Source: Nissolia schottii (taxonomy: Eukaryota > Streptophyta > Magnoliopsida > Fabales > Fabaceae). Taken from it: a stretch of DNA of 64,000 nt. The notes beneath the pieces are model-generated. The model saw only the letters and a program-made list of their open reading frames with translations. It was not told the origin of the DNA and ran no database searches. Of this stretch, positions 13,236 through 25,800 are shown piece by piece. Made by a program: the position numbers and the translations under genes. The stretch spans positions 20,064 through 84,063 of the forward strand of contig QANU01095813.1 in NCBI GenBank assembly GCA_003254905.1. The letters run 5' to 3'. Each line of letters begins with the position of its first letter. Position 1 is the stretch's first letter.

Positions 13236-13628
13236 ATGGAATTCGACAACAAGAGGAAGAAGAGGCTCACCAAATCGGAGCTGCAGGACGGGAACGCCCT
13301 CAAGAAGAAGCTGAAGAAGCCGGAAGAGGAGGCCGCTCCCGCCGCGGTTCCGCCGGAGGAGGAGGTGGAAGAGTTCTTCGCCATACTCAAGAGGATAAAG
13401 GTGGCCGTCGACTACTTCGACCAGAAAGGGAGGGGCGGCAAGGAGTGGAGGGAGGCGCTCGAGCAGGCCGAGTTCACGGTGGACGACGACGACGACGAAG
13501 ACGGAGGAGACCGCCGTCAATCAGACGGCTGTGACGCTAAGAAGAGCACAGGCCAGGCGGAGGCGGTAGTCAGTGAGGGTTTCGATTTGAACGCTGTCGC
13601 TCCTGAGGCCGCCGACGCCCAGCCATGA
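13236..13628 (+). CDS. NIMIN-like NPR1-interacting protein
   Basis: An intronless 130-residue protein. The ATG at 13236 is the first in frame and follows a pyrimidine-rich leader. A basic N-terminus (NKRKKR at 5-10, KKKLKK at 23-28) could serve as a nuclear signal. Residues 42-66 hold an acidic run followed by EEFFAILKRIKVAVDYF, the amphipathic block that characterises NIM1-INTERACTING proteins and contacts the C-terminal half of NPR1. An all-acidic stretch covers 83-89. FDLNAVAP at 116-123 resembles an EAR repression motif (DLNxxP) but has one extra residue before the proline. Known NIMINs bind NPR1 in the nucleus and temper salicylate-induced PR-gene expression. That role is transferred by family, not shown here. 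Assignment rests on the FFAIL block plus overall size and layout. It could be a more distant NRR-type protein. Confidence 0.72.
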   Translation: MEFDNKRKKRLTKSELQDGNALKKKLKKPEEEAAPAAVPPEEEVEEFFAILKRIKVAVDYFDQKGRGGKEWREALEQAEFTVDDDDDEDGGDRRQSDGCDAKKSTGQAEAVVSEGFDLNAVAPEAADAQP

Positions 13629-14528
13629 TTGTCGAATAACCGCTGAAGGAAAGATCTGAAATGGATCCACATCTTGATAGGGCCATTTCCTTTCAAATGA
13701 AATGGTTGAGGTGGTGAATTTAATATTTTTATTTTGAAGGGAAGGAAAAGGTTTTTAAGAAATTTAATCATCACGTTAAAACTTCTTTTTTTTAAAATTT
13801 AACTCGTAAACATATTTTAAATATATTATTTATTAGTATCTTTGTATCGAGATTAATTTTAGATACTTTTCATGTAGAAGAGCAAACGAGACTTGTAAGA
13901 TAATTTTGTGATATATTGTTCTATTAACAAAAAATAATTGATTCTCAATTTATATTTTCTTACAAGTTTAACAAATAGTATTGGATGATAATGTATAATT
14001 TTTTTAATTATTTCTTATGCATTAAAATTAGTGAAGAAAAATAAAATGGACATTGGTTGTGCGAAACCTTACTTTCAATTGAAAGGGGCAGATGTGAGAA
14101 ATTGTTTTGAATTGGGATCTACATATTCTGTGGTTATAGGTTGAGGAGGAGTATCAATCATCATCAATACACGCTACCGCACAAAGTCATGTTTATTTTT
14201 GGTCGCCTTCAGAATCAAATTCAATTTATACACCTTTAGCGTAGATTCTTTTTCGCATAAAGAAAAAAGAGTATACGCATAAAAAGAAAAGGCGTAGATT
14301 CGTTTTTTCTCGTTTGGTGGGGGAATTCATGTGTGATTCATTATAGTATAAAAGCCGGAGAAATTCTTGGCCAAGTCATGCCTATATAGTTTGTTTTTTT
14401 TTGGTCGAATATACATTATATAGTTTAAACAATTCGTTAAACAATTATCATGTACAACTGCAGAGCTCTAGGTAGGTAAATGGGGAAATATGTTAAATAT
14501 ATGGCCTATCTATTTAAGTAATAGTAAT
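13629..14528. other. 3' flank and spacer after NIMIN-like gene
   Basis: The 3' untranslated region presumably occupies the first 150-250 bp. The rest is AT-rich with nothing recognisable. Confidence 0.5.
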
Positions 14529-15540
14529 GTTAGGGTCGCCAAAATTTGCGACGTGACTAGAAGGTGAGCGAGTTTAGACAATGACAATGCGAGCAATTAT
14601 CAAAAGAATGTTGGCAACGATAAAACGGGTCGAAGTCGATGATTAACAATAGGTGACAGAAATCAGTTTGGAGAATGGTTGATCATCCATTTAGTAAGGT
14701 CACTAATCGAATGGAGTAAATGCGTCGACAAGGATGTGTCACGACCAATGGATTAGGAGAAGTATATTAAGTCAAAACTGTCGCGAATGTGAAGAAATTA
14801 ATTTAAAGAATGATGGTCGTAGTAGAGCAACAAGAATCATCTACAAGGCTAGTGTTGCAACATTATTTAACAGTTAGTGAAAGAAAGTATCAACACGATT
14901 CAAATAAAATATTTTGGAGAGAACGGTTACCAATGGACACCTCTGGCAAGGTAAACTTCTCATCTGACATGGCGCACGAAGAGCAATAACTACTCATCTT
15001 CAGGATTTGACGTTCACATGACAGACGCATAATAGTAACCACTACACGTAAGTGACTTGGTGGTTAACTGGTCTGGATTTTTCGGACCACAACCGGTTGG
15101 GTGGTAACCGTCGTCAGAGCAGAGAATGTCGATTATAGGTTTTGAAACTCTATAAATAGGAGACTCTAGGAACAAACAATGTGTAATTCATTGATTACTA
15201 AATACTCACAAGTCCCCTGATGGCGAAAGCAGTACACGAAAACCCAATGTATGCCACCTCTCTTTACTTTTCTGCACTTTATTTCTCGTTTCAGTATGAG
15301 TAGTTCTTTTACTTTATTTTCCTTATTCAAACTCTTCTTCTATTTTTATTGCTTAAATCTATGTTTCTGCAAGGGAATTATATTTCGAAATCACTTATTA
15401 GTGATCATCAATTAATCATTCTAATTTCAATTCTCCACTTTTTGCATTCTAAATTCACGCTCCTGTTCTTTACCGAGAACTTATAATTGCTTGTCTCATT
15501 TTTAAATTTGCATTTGCGCTAAGTAATTCTCTCTGAAATT
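14529..15540 (+). mobile_element. Probable solo or broken LTR
   Basis: The segment opens with TGTTAGGGTCGCC and is less AT-rich than its flanks. It has a good TATA box (CTATAAATAG near 15149), followed about 60-90 bp later by a leader-like stretch with CCCCTGATGGCGAAAGC and then pyrimidine-rich U5-like sequence. No gag or pol follows. The right edge is arbitrary. It could also be a decayed promoter of a lost gene. Confidence 0.4.
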
Positions 15541-18500
15541 ATTTCGTGTGAAACAAATAAATAGATGAATGTTGTATATATAAGTCTATGCAACTTGGGA
15601 AGTGACACTAGGTGTTCTCTAGTCTTTTATCGTGGGTTTGTTTAAAAGGTTAGAGGGTTAGTGCATATAGAGATGTTGTGATATGGATTTGAATGTTACT
15701 ATCAAAGGGCGGTGAATATTTTTTGTTTCTCTTGTTTTTTTTTAAATTTATTTTGGGAATCTTTAATTTTTTCAGGTGTGATTCTCTTCTTCTAACAATT
15801 TATTTAATGAGTTATGCTTGAGTATTGCTGTGTGTTGTTGAGTTTTAATGAAGTGAAACATGTGATTACTTCGAAGCTGCAAATAACTATAAGATATCAA
15901 TATTCTTGATTTTTAATGGGTATAAAATCAAAGTAGCTTTTACATTATTGTAACAAAAAATAGTCAACATCAACATCAACATAAACATAAACATATCAAA
16001 AGATAATGATTGTAATATTGTTATCGCAAAAAGATATGCTCCAACAACAACAAAAATTGGTGAGAAAGACCAAATAACAACGAGGATAAATTAATCTTAA
16101 CCAAATAATAGTAAATATAAGTTAGTATTTTTACAAATTAATTTTATTCCTAAAACATGAGAATAAAACATTATGGATCCCTAACGTGAGAATGAAAATT
16201 GATAAAAATTTAAATAAATAAGTTTTTTGATTGAAACAAATGTAAGTATAAAACATCCTCAAATAAACATTTTTGAGAATATTCAAATATATGTTGAAAC
16301 CAACGGCCATAAGAAACATAAGGTCACCTTCCATTGCATTTGCGGGAGCCAATGAGTGTTTTTCATTCTTATTTATTTATTTGAGAAATGTTATTTTTAA
16401 TGGGAGTAAATCTCAATAAAATATCATTCAATAATAAATAAATAATGAATCAGCATGGCCCTAAAATAAATGACCAAAATACATTTTATCTTCTTATTCT
16501 AGTCGTTGAGTGCTTTAATGATAAGAAAGATTTTATATCAAACAAATGATCATTCATGATTAATGAGAAAGAAACTTTACATACACATTTTTAATCTGAG
16601 TATTCTTTACTTATTATTTTCTCGGTCTAGAGATAAATTTATGACCTTGCGCTAGTTTACTTTTGTAACCAAATCAAATTAAATGTCAACATTATCATTT
16701 AATATTATTTTTATGAGATTAAATTTCATGCACCGAAAGAGTTTTCAAGATTCAAGAAAATATCACCATTGACAAATGAAATTTGGGCTCACCTCACACT
16801 GTGTGAGATGCCATTGGTTATGTTGTCCCATTTGGGGGACCATAGCCTGGGTTGGGCCCATGACTGAGATGGACTTTCAGACGTATTGAGTGCCTTGAAA
16901 AAAATTTTGCTTTCTTTCTACCGCACAGTTACTGGCCAATAAAATCTCACTCTCTTCCAGTAAACTAAAAAATAAATAGCGCAATCTTATCAACAACTGA
17001 TACAGAAAGTAACCACGTATTCATTTGCGCTGAATTCGCATTTTTAATATTTTACAATTGTAAAATTATAAAATCATAAAAATGTAAAATTTTAATCGTT
17101 GTGTACTAACAATATAAAAAAATTGTTATGATAAAAGTCATCTTAATACAAAAATTGTCTCTTTCACTCCATTACTTTCCACTCATTTACAAGTTATTAT
17201 CGTCAACAGATTTAATTTAGATTTAATTTTATGACAGTATTAAAAAAATTACAATATCAACGTATATCAATTAAACTCAATGTAAAAATAACTCTAAAAT
17301 AAAAATGAGTTAAATTTTTTATCCATTAACAATATAAAAATTTTTATAGTGTCATTCAATTAAATCTATTGAAATGCATAATTTTTGAAGATTGAGAAAA
17401 AAATTAATTATGTATGCTAATATGATAATATTTGATTAGTTGACATAATGAAAAAAAACGTTACCATGTGGATGGATGTATGAAAATTAAATTCGATCAA
17501 ATATGTAACACGTTTTTTAATTAAAAAACGTGTATTTAGTTTTGGTCATGGTCTACGTGAACGTGAGCGTTTTACCAAAAATGAGGAATATCAACGTGGG
17601 CTAAACCCACAAGTTATGCCAATTCAATTCTTGCTATTTTGACCCGAAAGAATTGATAAACCAGACGCCATGATTCTAGCGGCCCAATTTAGGGGCTTGG
17701 TTTCCTATTCACCAAAATTGAGTTAGCACCTAAGAAGCGCTGCCATAGTATGTTACAATCTTCTAAAAAATTTCATACGTTAACACGTCTTGCACACATA
17801 TATTCTATCGGTGAACATTTTTACTAATACTAATCCTAATATTATTTACCTATAACTTATGATTGTGTACCCGTAACATAATAAATTGTTACAATATAGG
17901 CGCCTAACAAATAATGGCATATATAAATTAATTGTACTGCTTCCCTACGTGGCCTATTTTGCAAATTACTTTACTAGAAAGGATAGTCGTACGATAATAA
18001 CAATTAAGCTATAAGCATGCATGTGATAATGGCGATCAAGCTATTCTCAAACTCCAACGCGTGATTCAACGGCAGATGAACATAATGGAGAGTTTTCCTG
18101 CAACAAGGAACAATCAACGGACGTCAGTTATCTCTTCTATTCTATTAATAAAGACGTAGAGTTAAAATAATTATCTCTTAAATCATATTTATTTACTAAA
18201 ATTGTGTTTTATTAAGTAACCATCCAATTCATTTTCTGAGCAATTTTTGTTAAAAATTCTACAATATTTTGACATTTTGACTGTATTTTTAAATTTTTAT
18301 TTGGTGTCCCTTCATGCAACCCATTTACTAGTATAAAGAGTAACATTTATTTTAGTTATAAAAAGACACATGTGATATTAACTTAATTATAAAACATAAA
18401 ATCATTTAATTATCTTTATCTATTAACTTAAAATTTTGGAAAAGGTGATTCTTAAGATGATATTAGAATTTATTATAAAACCAATGATGAGCCACCCACA

Positions 18501-20265
18501 ATTCAACTAGGTTCGCATCCAATTCCTAACAAATATGTTGAATTCTTGGGTAATATATAAACATCTACTTGTGTCATATCCAAGCTTCACACCCAATGGG
18601 CTTTAGCTCAAGGGTCTTGTTAAATATAAAATCATTTAATTGTCTCTACCTATCTGCTTAAGATTTTAGGATATATGGTTTTTGAGATTAATCCTTAAAA
18701 GTTTTGTTTATATTACATAAGTCTCTTCAAGTTAAAATATGACATTAACTTGATCTCCTTAAAACTTTTTTTTTTGTTTCATAGAATAATCACCACTTAA
18801 GTATTGACCAATTATTTCACGTTCAGTACACTCATTTAAAAAATAGATGTGATGACAAATTTTAAAGCTTCTATTTAAAATTACATGATATCAAATAAGT
18901 CATTGTACATTAAAATATGATATCAAATAGTTGTAAATAGTTACCCTACTATTTTTTTTTGTAGTTTCTTATTTTTTGAATTAGTGTACTCTTTTCTCTC
19001 TTTTTTTTTTAAATAATTTCTGATTATATTAATCAAGTATAGAATGGATAAAACTAAATAATGAGGGGGCAATGGCTCCATATTCCCGTAACCGAAACAC
19101 CTAAGACCTCCGAGACTGAATCATGCTTGACACAGGAAGGGTCAAGCCTCATTAGGGTACTATAACTAATAATGTCAAATATTAACATTGAAGTCTCTGC
19201 TGGGTTTATTTGCAGTTTCATATCCTTTATCTTCAAATGAATGCGGAGTCTACCTTAATTGTATGCGTTATTTCAATTACTTCTAAGTAAAGTAAAAGGA
19301 TTCAAAAGAATAAATGCACTTCTTTTAAGGATAAAGGGATCAAAGAGTAAATTAAATTATTTGTTCACTCACTAAAATTGTCGGATACATTATTCGTTAT
19401 GGGACAAATAATTAAAACTTACTTCCCTCTTTATCAAATACATTTTTATAAACTTACGTTTTCATTTTTATGAAAAATTAAGAAATTTATCACTTGTCCA
19501 TCAATAATTGTTATTAGAGTAAATTAAATTGTGTCAGTTAGAATCTATCATATGTCTATTGTATACATAGAGTTTTTTTTTTTTTTCATTTTGTTCCTTC
19601 TAAACGATTTAGTGTGTAATCAATCAACTTATAAAGTACATAAAAGGCATTCAAGATAAGAAACCATTTATAATTGTCAATCATGCGTGGTTACTTGTGG
19701 CCATTAGCGCGCTCGTTTACTTTGTATTTGTTGACCAATCTAAACAGAATACTCAAAGGTTTAGCATTGACATCTGGACATATAATTAAGCGATGAATGG
19801 ATGAATGAAGGTCTGAACTATATATTTAAGTTAATTATGATAATGACTACTTATGTAATTATATGATTTTAATGTATGAGATTAAATTTTGATAATTTAT
19901 TGTGTAGGTTTTACATGTATTATCAACTGAGTTTAATTTCTATTCATGATAAGTGAAAAGTATTTTTACATGGTTAACCAATTAAATTTGTCCACAATAA
20001 CATAGATAGTTGACATCTTTTTTTACTCTTTCAAAAGTCATGTATATTAAAATATTTGATTGAATGACAATGTAAATTTTTTCATAAAACCAGTAAAAAA
20101 AATTAAACTCTTATCAATTAATCATATTTTTTATGTAACTTTTCAAGTATAAAAGGAGTCATTGTTTTAATGGCGTGGTTATATATAATTAAATTATGTA
20201 AAATTATTTACACTAATTATATAGAAAGAGTCAAAAGTAGGAGGTTTTTTGGAGTCCTAGTTAGA
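15541..20265. other. Long AT-rich intergenic spacer
   Basis: No gene supported. It contains a pair of diverged direct copies near 18395-18440 and 18620-18670 (AAAATCATTTAATT followed by a TCT-rich tract and CTTAAGATTTT-like sequence), and a perfect 26-bp palindrome at 17508-17533. The remaining open frames are short and not start-anchored. Confidence 0.5.
17508..17533. repeat. Perfect 26-bp palindrome
   Basis: ACACGTTTTTTAA is followed directly by its exact reverse complement with no spacer, symmetric about 17520/17521. The outer ACGT-containing ends would make a stable cruciform or hairpin. Confidence 0.9.
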
Positions 20266-20605
20266 GGCACCATACACTCTTACTCCAAAAAATATATATA
20301 TAATTTAACATTGTATTAATATAAAAAAATTACAAATAATCATAAAAATATTTACAATAGTATTTAATTTATGTTTAGTTAAATAATATTTTCAAAAATT
20401 GAATCCCTAAATTTTAACTAAAAGAATTAAAATAACCCAGATAACCATGTAATTTAGGGATTAATTTTTTCAAAATAAAAACTAAAAAAAATGATATAAC
20501 CAAACCTAAATTTTGATATTATTTTAAACATTTGTATAATTAATTGATAATTTTTATATTAATACAATATTAAATTACATTTTTTAAGATGGAGGGTATG
20601 GTGCC
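20266..20605. mobile_element. Foldback MITE
   Basis: Inverted ends GGCACCATACACTC (20266) and GAGGGTATGGTGCC (ending 20605) are near-complementary. The pairing continues inward through AAAAAATA and through TTTAACATTGTATTAATATA against its complement near 20553-20577. The whole 340 bp could fold into one long hairpin. No coding capacity. No clear target duplication found. Confidence 0.75.
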
Positions 20606-21063
20606 CATGGGACAACAAAAATTAACCTCAAAATTAATGTATATATCACTATAAAAAAAAATATATTATCAATTTAATAATGTTAACAATAAAACTATTT
20701 TACGCTTAAATGCCATTTACTATGTTTGGCTGATGTAAAATATATTAATTAAACTCATATTTATCTTGCTTAAAACTAAAACATTCGCAACATCTGCATA
20801 TACCAGATTAATTAATTAATCCTGAACTTAAACTTACTCGAATGGAGTGGTTAGCAATTAAATTTAATTTACTATATATTTTCTTTCCGAATATTTCAAA
20901 GTTTAAACGGCATGCTTCACATCGAGAATTTAGCGTGGAGAGTAATGGGAGCTTCTCGATCATCATCATTTTTTGTTTTTTTACACTGCGTTTTCTGGAG
21001 TTTGGGGGTGAAAAGTCGATGATCCGTCAAACTTACAATGGGGCGAAAGGAGGAAAGATTTAT

Positions 21064-21374
21064 TAGAATATATAGATGATATAGCTAATTGTTGTTATGG
21101 TAATGAGTCAGTTAGGATTAGCTAGTAGATTAGCTAATGGATTGTTGTGATCATAAGCCTATATATAGGCTACATCACTTGTAATTCAACACCTTTTCTC
21201 ATTCTCTCAATTTCACTTTGCATATTTAGTTTCATTTTCTCTCTTTTCTCTCCTGGTACCATGGATTTCAACAAGATTCGAACCAAAAAGCTTGAGCATC
21301 TATTCTCGCAACTAGAGCCAAAAGTAAGACACGCACTTTATAAAAAAAATGCTGAAATAAAAAGATTATATTAA
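21064..21374 (+). mobile_element. Possible copia LTR remnant with short frame
   Basis: GATTAGCTAGTAGATTAGC repeats, a TATATATA box near 21161 and a pyrimidine-rich leader ending CTCTCCTGGTACC resemble a copia LTR followed by a primer-binding site. An ATG at 21261 opens a 37-codon frame (MDFNKIRTKKLEHLF...) that ends at 21374 and is not recognisable. It may instead be the first exon of a dead gene. Confidence 0.3.
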
Positions 21375-22327
21375 TTATTCCCAATATTATTACTCTATAT
21401 AAAAATATTAAGACAATAAGAAATTATTTTAGATAACTAAAGACCAAATAATGTTATTAGGATTGATCTAACAATAAGAAGTTTAGATAGAATATATGAA
21501 GTCCTAAATTTAAAGTTCGTTACAACTAATGTAACTTTTAAAATAAAAAAATTAACTAAATAACGTGATATTTTGACTTTAAATAGTCATTAATATATTT
21601 TTTTGCATACTAGTTTAAAGGGGAAAAGGCATCAAATTAATGCTCATAAATATTTCATCACTTATAAATAGTTATCATTAACTATTAATATTTTAATAAA
21701 TCTTTAGACTTTTACTCGCTTACCAACTGTCATAAAAATTATTAGTTTTTTTAATTAAGGATTTCGTACAAAATTTTAAAATTAAACTTTATCATCGAAA
21801 AGAGTCATCATGCATTTAAAATGTGTCAAAACTCTCAAATAGTAGCTTGAATGGGCTACACAATATGTAAGTTGAATGGGATGGGCCAACGTGGAAGCAT
21901 TGCGACCATTAAGGGGGAGGGGGTGTTTCCATAATTATTTGCATGATTATTACATTTTATAATTATACAGTTGATTTTATTACACTAATTTTATGAATGA
22001 AAGTGATGTGAGATATTATATTTTTAATATTATTATTTTTCCAAGTAATGAATAAAAAAAAGCTATATTTATGTTTCGAACCGAATTTACATGCCCAAAT
22101 CTAAATTACTGATCCATGTCATCCACACCTAATATAATGATCCAATATCATGGCTCTTAGTCCAAGTTCAAGTCATATATCTCAGCCCACAAGAAAGATT
22201 GACAACAACATTTTATACGAATGATAACTAATACATTTGTTACATAATAAAGACCCATCATGATTACAAACGTTGAAACCAGGGATAAAGACAAAAGTAT
22301 GGTTTTAGGGGAAGAAAAATCCGAAAA
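21375..22327. other. AT-rich intergenic spacer
   Basis: Nothing recognisable. Confidence 0.5.
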
Positions 22328-22848
22328 TATGGGTCAAAACAGAAAATTACGAATGTGTGGGGCGAAAGTCTGAATTCGCCACTGTCAGGGGCAAATTCAG
22401 AAATTTGGAAACGGGTCTGCGGGCATGGGAAACTGAAAAAGGTAGGTCTGAATTCGGAATACCCCTGGGCGAATTCAGGGTGGCAAATTCAGAGTGGCAG
22501 CGGCGCAGGGGACAGGGTCTGAATTCGGCATATGACGTGGCAAATTCAGACCCTGAATTCGCCACACAGTATGGAGAATTCAGGTCTGAATTTGCCACGT
22601 CATATGACAAATTCAGACACTGTCAATAAAAAAAATAAAATGTACTGGGTTCTGAATTTGCCACAGAAGATGGCAAATTTAGGTCTGAATTTGTCACAGG
22701 AGATGGCAAATTCAGAACCCGTTATTAAAAAAAAAATCACACTTCTGAATTTGCCAAAAAGGGTGACGAATTCATAATCGAAAACCATATTTTCGTAAAT
22801 TTTTTCCTTCCCCCACACATCTGGATTTATTTTGTTTTGGGACCATAC
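22328..22848. mobile_element. Candidate element with eight 33-nt palindromes and inverted flanks
   Basis: The core (22369-22776) carries eight palindromic units, each exactly 33 nt. Starts are 22369, 22447, 22518, 22552, 22585, 22651, 22684 and 22744. The consensus is TCTGAATTYGCC, about nine bases, GGCAAATTCAGA. Units 4-5 and 6-7 abut without a gap, and unit 3 is one base from unit 4. An unpaired right half-unit lies at 22481-22493. The core is bracketed by inverted flanks: 22328-22362 (TATGGGTCAAAACA...GATGTGTGGGG-like) matches the reverse complement of 22810-22847. Compared with surrounding DNA the core is GC-rich. The layout suggests a non-autonomous DNA element. Units of the same length and similar ends flank the MULE-type element at 39281-44228. 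Open frames across the array exist on both strands because 33 nt is eleven codons. They are unlikely to be genes. Confidence 0.7.
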
Positions 22849-25800
22849 AAAGGTCTGAAACCATCCTAACATAAACACATGATGAGGAGATGGATGGTTA
22901 TAATGAATGACTAACAATCAAATATATAAGATTCACTGGATTCAAGATAAATTAAGTAATGATATTATTATTACTCACCTTATTCATATATGGACTTGGA
23001 AGTCATAGTGACTTTGCATGTACCACTCTTGATGTGACCAAACCCCAATCTCAAAGTTTGATTGAAGGATAACATTTTGATTTTGTGATACCTAGTAAAG
23101 CCCAAATTAACTTAACGAGATTCTTCAGAACAATTTCCATAAACAATATTATTTTAATTTTTTTTAATTTTATATATATATATATAAAATAAGGGTGATA
23201 TATTAAAATAAAAAAAAGAAAAAAATGTGCAAGCATAATTTTCAATTGCGTTTAATGTAGGTGAGGTAGTTTGGCCGTTATCCAGAACAGCAATGCAGAC
23301 TCAGTCCAATTCACCAAAAAGACAAGGTACACATATTGGTTGGTTGGTTTTGACACGAAGCAAAGTGGTCATGAGAGAAATCAATCAACTAGAAGATTGG
23401 AGGGGCTAAGAAATGTGTGGTGCTTGACGTGTAGTTGGGGGCATGTGCCGATCAATATTTCATTTGAATTGATACTCTATAATTATTTATGACTAAAAAC
23501 TAATGATGTATTATATTAATTTTAAATATTTATTATTTTTAAATTTAAAAATAATTCACAGCTATTAAAATATAAAAGAAATATTAATATCTTTATAAAA
23601 ATATGAATAAAAAAATTTAAAATGTCAATTATATCTCAAATCTGAAGCAAAGGCAAAAAGCTGGTTCAAGGCCCACCTTCGCATTATTTGCCACCACTGG
23701 CAACTGCAACCATTGCTTTGTGTGTTCCTCCCCCCTGCCAAATACGGATGACCGCGAAAATAATATCTCTTACATTATAAGTATTCGTGAGTTTGAATTT
23801 GATATTTTGCTAGTGCAATTTTTATATTGCATAAAAAAATAATTAGTGCAATTGAGTTATTGTTGCATCAAAAAACTAAACTATTCTATATTCATAAATA
23901 CATCAAAATTAAGTGGTTTAAATTAAATGCAGTCCTTCCATATCGTACAATAACAACCACTTCCAAATCTCGTTTGGCAACTAGCATGTGGGATATTTGT
24001 CCAAGACCCGACAAGTTTTGTATAAAAAAGTTGGTTTCCTTTGAGAGAATTTAAAGGGTGTTTATTTTAGCTTAAAAATAGTATAATTAAAAAAATAATT
24101 TTAATTTATTATAGAGTTAAAAATGTATTTTAGAACCTATTCCTTCTAGCTTCAGCTCAAAAGTTCACAATCTTTTTTTATATAATTTATAATATTTTTA
24201 AAAGGTTATTTAAACACATAAAAATTGATTATTTTAATAAAAATAATTATTTATCAAATAAGTTAAAACAAATTAATCCAAAAAAAATTGAATGAAGCGA
24301 GAGGGGAGGGGAGGCATACTTTTTTTTAGTGTATATATACACACGCACATATATTATAAAATCTATTATTAATATTTTTTAAAGGGGTGAGTTTTTTATC
24401 CAACTTTATTTTTAAAAAAATTCATTTTATTTAATTTTATCTTCTAAAAAAAGTTATTTTGTTCAACTTGATCCTTACGCCTTAATGTCTAATATGATGT
24501 CATTTTAGTTGCGCTTAAAACAACTTTATTTTGAATCCATCACCCGTAGTTAAGATGATTTTGGAAGAAAGAACTAATTTGAATAACTTAAAAATTTTAT
24601 AGAAAATAATATGACATTAAAAATTAGAAAAATTAAAAATTAAAATAGATATTAATAATATAATTTAAATATATTTTTTAAATATTTATATTTTTGAGTG
24701 ACATAAGTTACGTCAAAAAATCAATCTAGTTAATGATACACAAATTTGTATATACTAGTAAGAGAATTGAGGAAATAAAAGACTTTGATATTTGGTGTCG
24801 GCAGGAGGCGTGATCAACCTGACAACAATGAGGGGTGTTTTCAATTCAAGTACAGCCACTGTTTTAATAATTTCATCCGGCAAACTTGTCAGTACCCCCA
24901 GAAGAAGATTCAATCCCACTGCTTGTAATTTTCAAGTTCATGTTATTATTGTTATTTACCAGAGAAAAAAAACAGTATTAGTAAAAAAAAACTAATATAA
25001 CGATTGCATATAAATTTAAAATATATATATATATATATAGATTTTACATCTTAAACTAATTTGTTCTACAACTTTATTTATTGTTTAAAAATTATTAATA
25101 TCTAAATATTTGTTGGGATTTATTTTGATAGTCTATAAATTTTAAGGATATTAATATTATAATATATATGATTTTATCAATTATCTTAATAATTTAAATT
25201 GTTTATTATTTTAAATTTAGTAAATGAATTATAATTGTTTAAATTTAATGAGACATTAATATCTTCATAAAAACTTAGGTACTAAATAAAGGACCATATT
25301 TTTACATAAAAGATTAACACAATAAGTAATGCAATTTAAATAATATATAACATTTTGTTTTATAATAAGTTTAAATATCTTTTTCAATTACAAGATCACA
25401 ATAAAAATTACTACAAAGAGAAACAAAAATATTCATAAAAGAAAATAAAAACTCAGTAAGCAAATGCACAAACAAAAATTAAATAATAAAAATGGAAAAT
25501 GGTGGAACTGGCATTTAAAAAAAAGAAGAAGAAGAAGGCGACAACAGATCACTCACAAGACATAGGTAAAAAGAAGAATAAAAAAAGAGTAAAACAAGGA
25601 TTATGGTGGACTCAGTTTTGATAATTGATTTTATTATATGAATTTAACTTTAATTGAGAATTTTAATTTCTATAATTTTTCTAAAATGTTCCTCAGTCAA
25701 ATAGGATTGAGATGGTTAAATTTTATTAATAAGATGTGAATGTTAGTGATTTAATTAAAAGAAGAAAAAAATTGCATATATAAAATCATCATCTCCTTTA

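Noticed and set aside
13125..13520. 131-codon minus-strand frame with many leucines and valines
   Set aside because: It is the antisense shadow of the NIMIN-like gene.
22357..22629. Open frame over the palindrome array as a repeat protein gene
   Set aside because: Frames exist on both strands and follow directly from the 33-nt palindromes. There is no other coding evidence.
22369..22776. The palindrome array as a CRISPR-like array
   Set aside because: The setting is a eukaryotic nuclear genome, the units are palindromes with variable centres and often abut, and there are no unique spacers of constant length and no cas genes.
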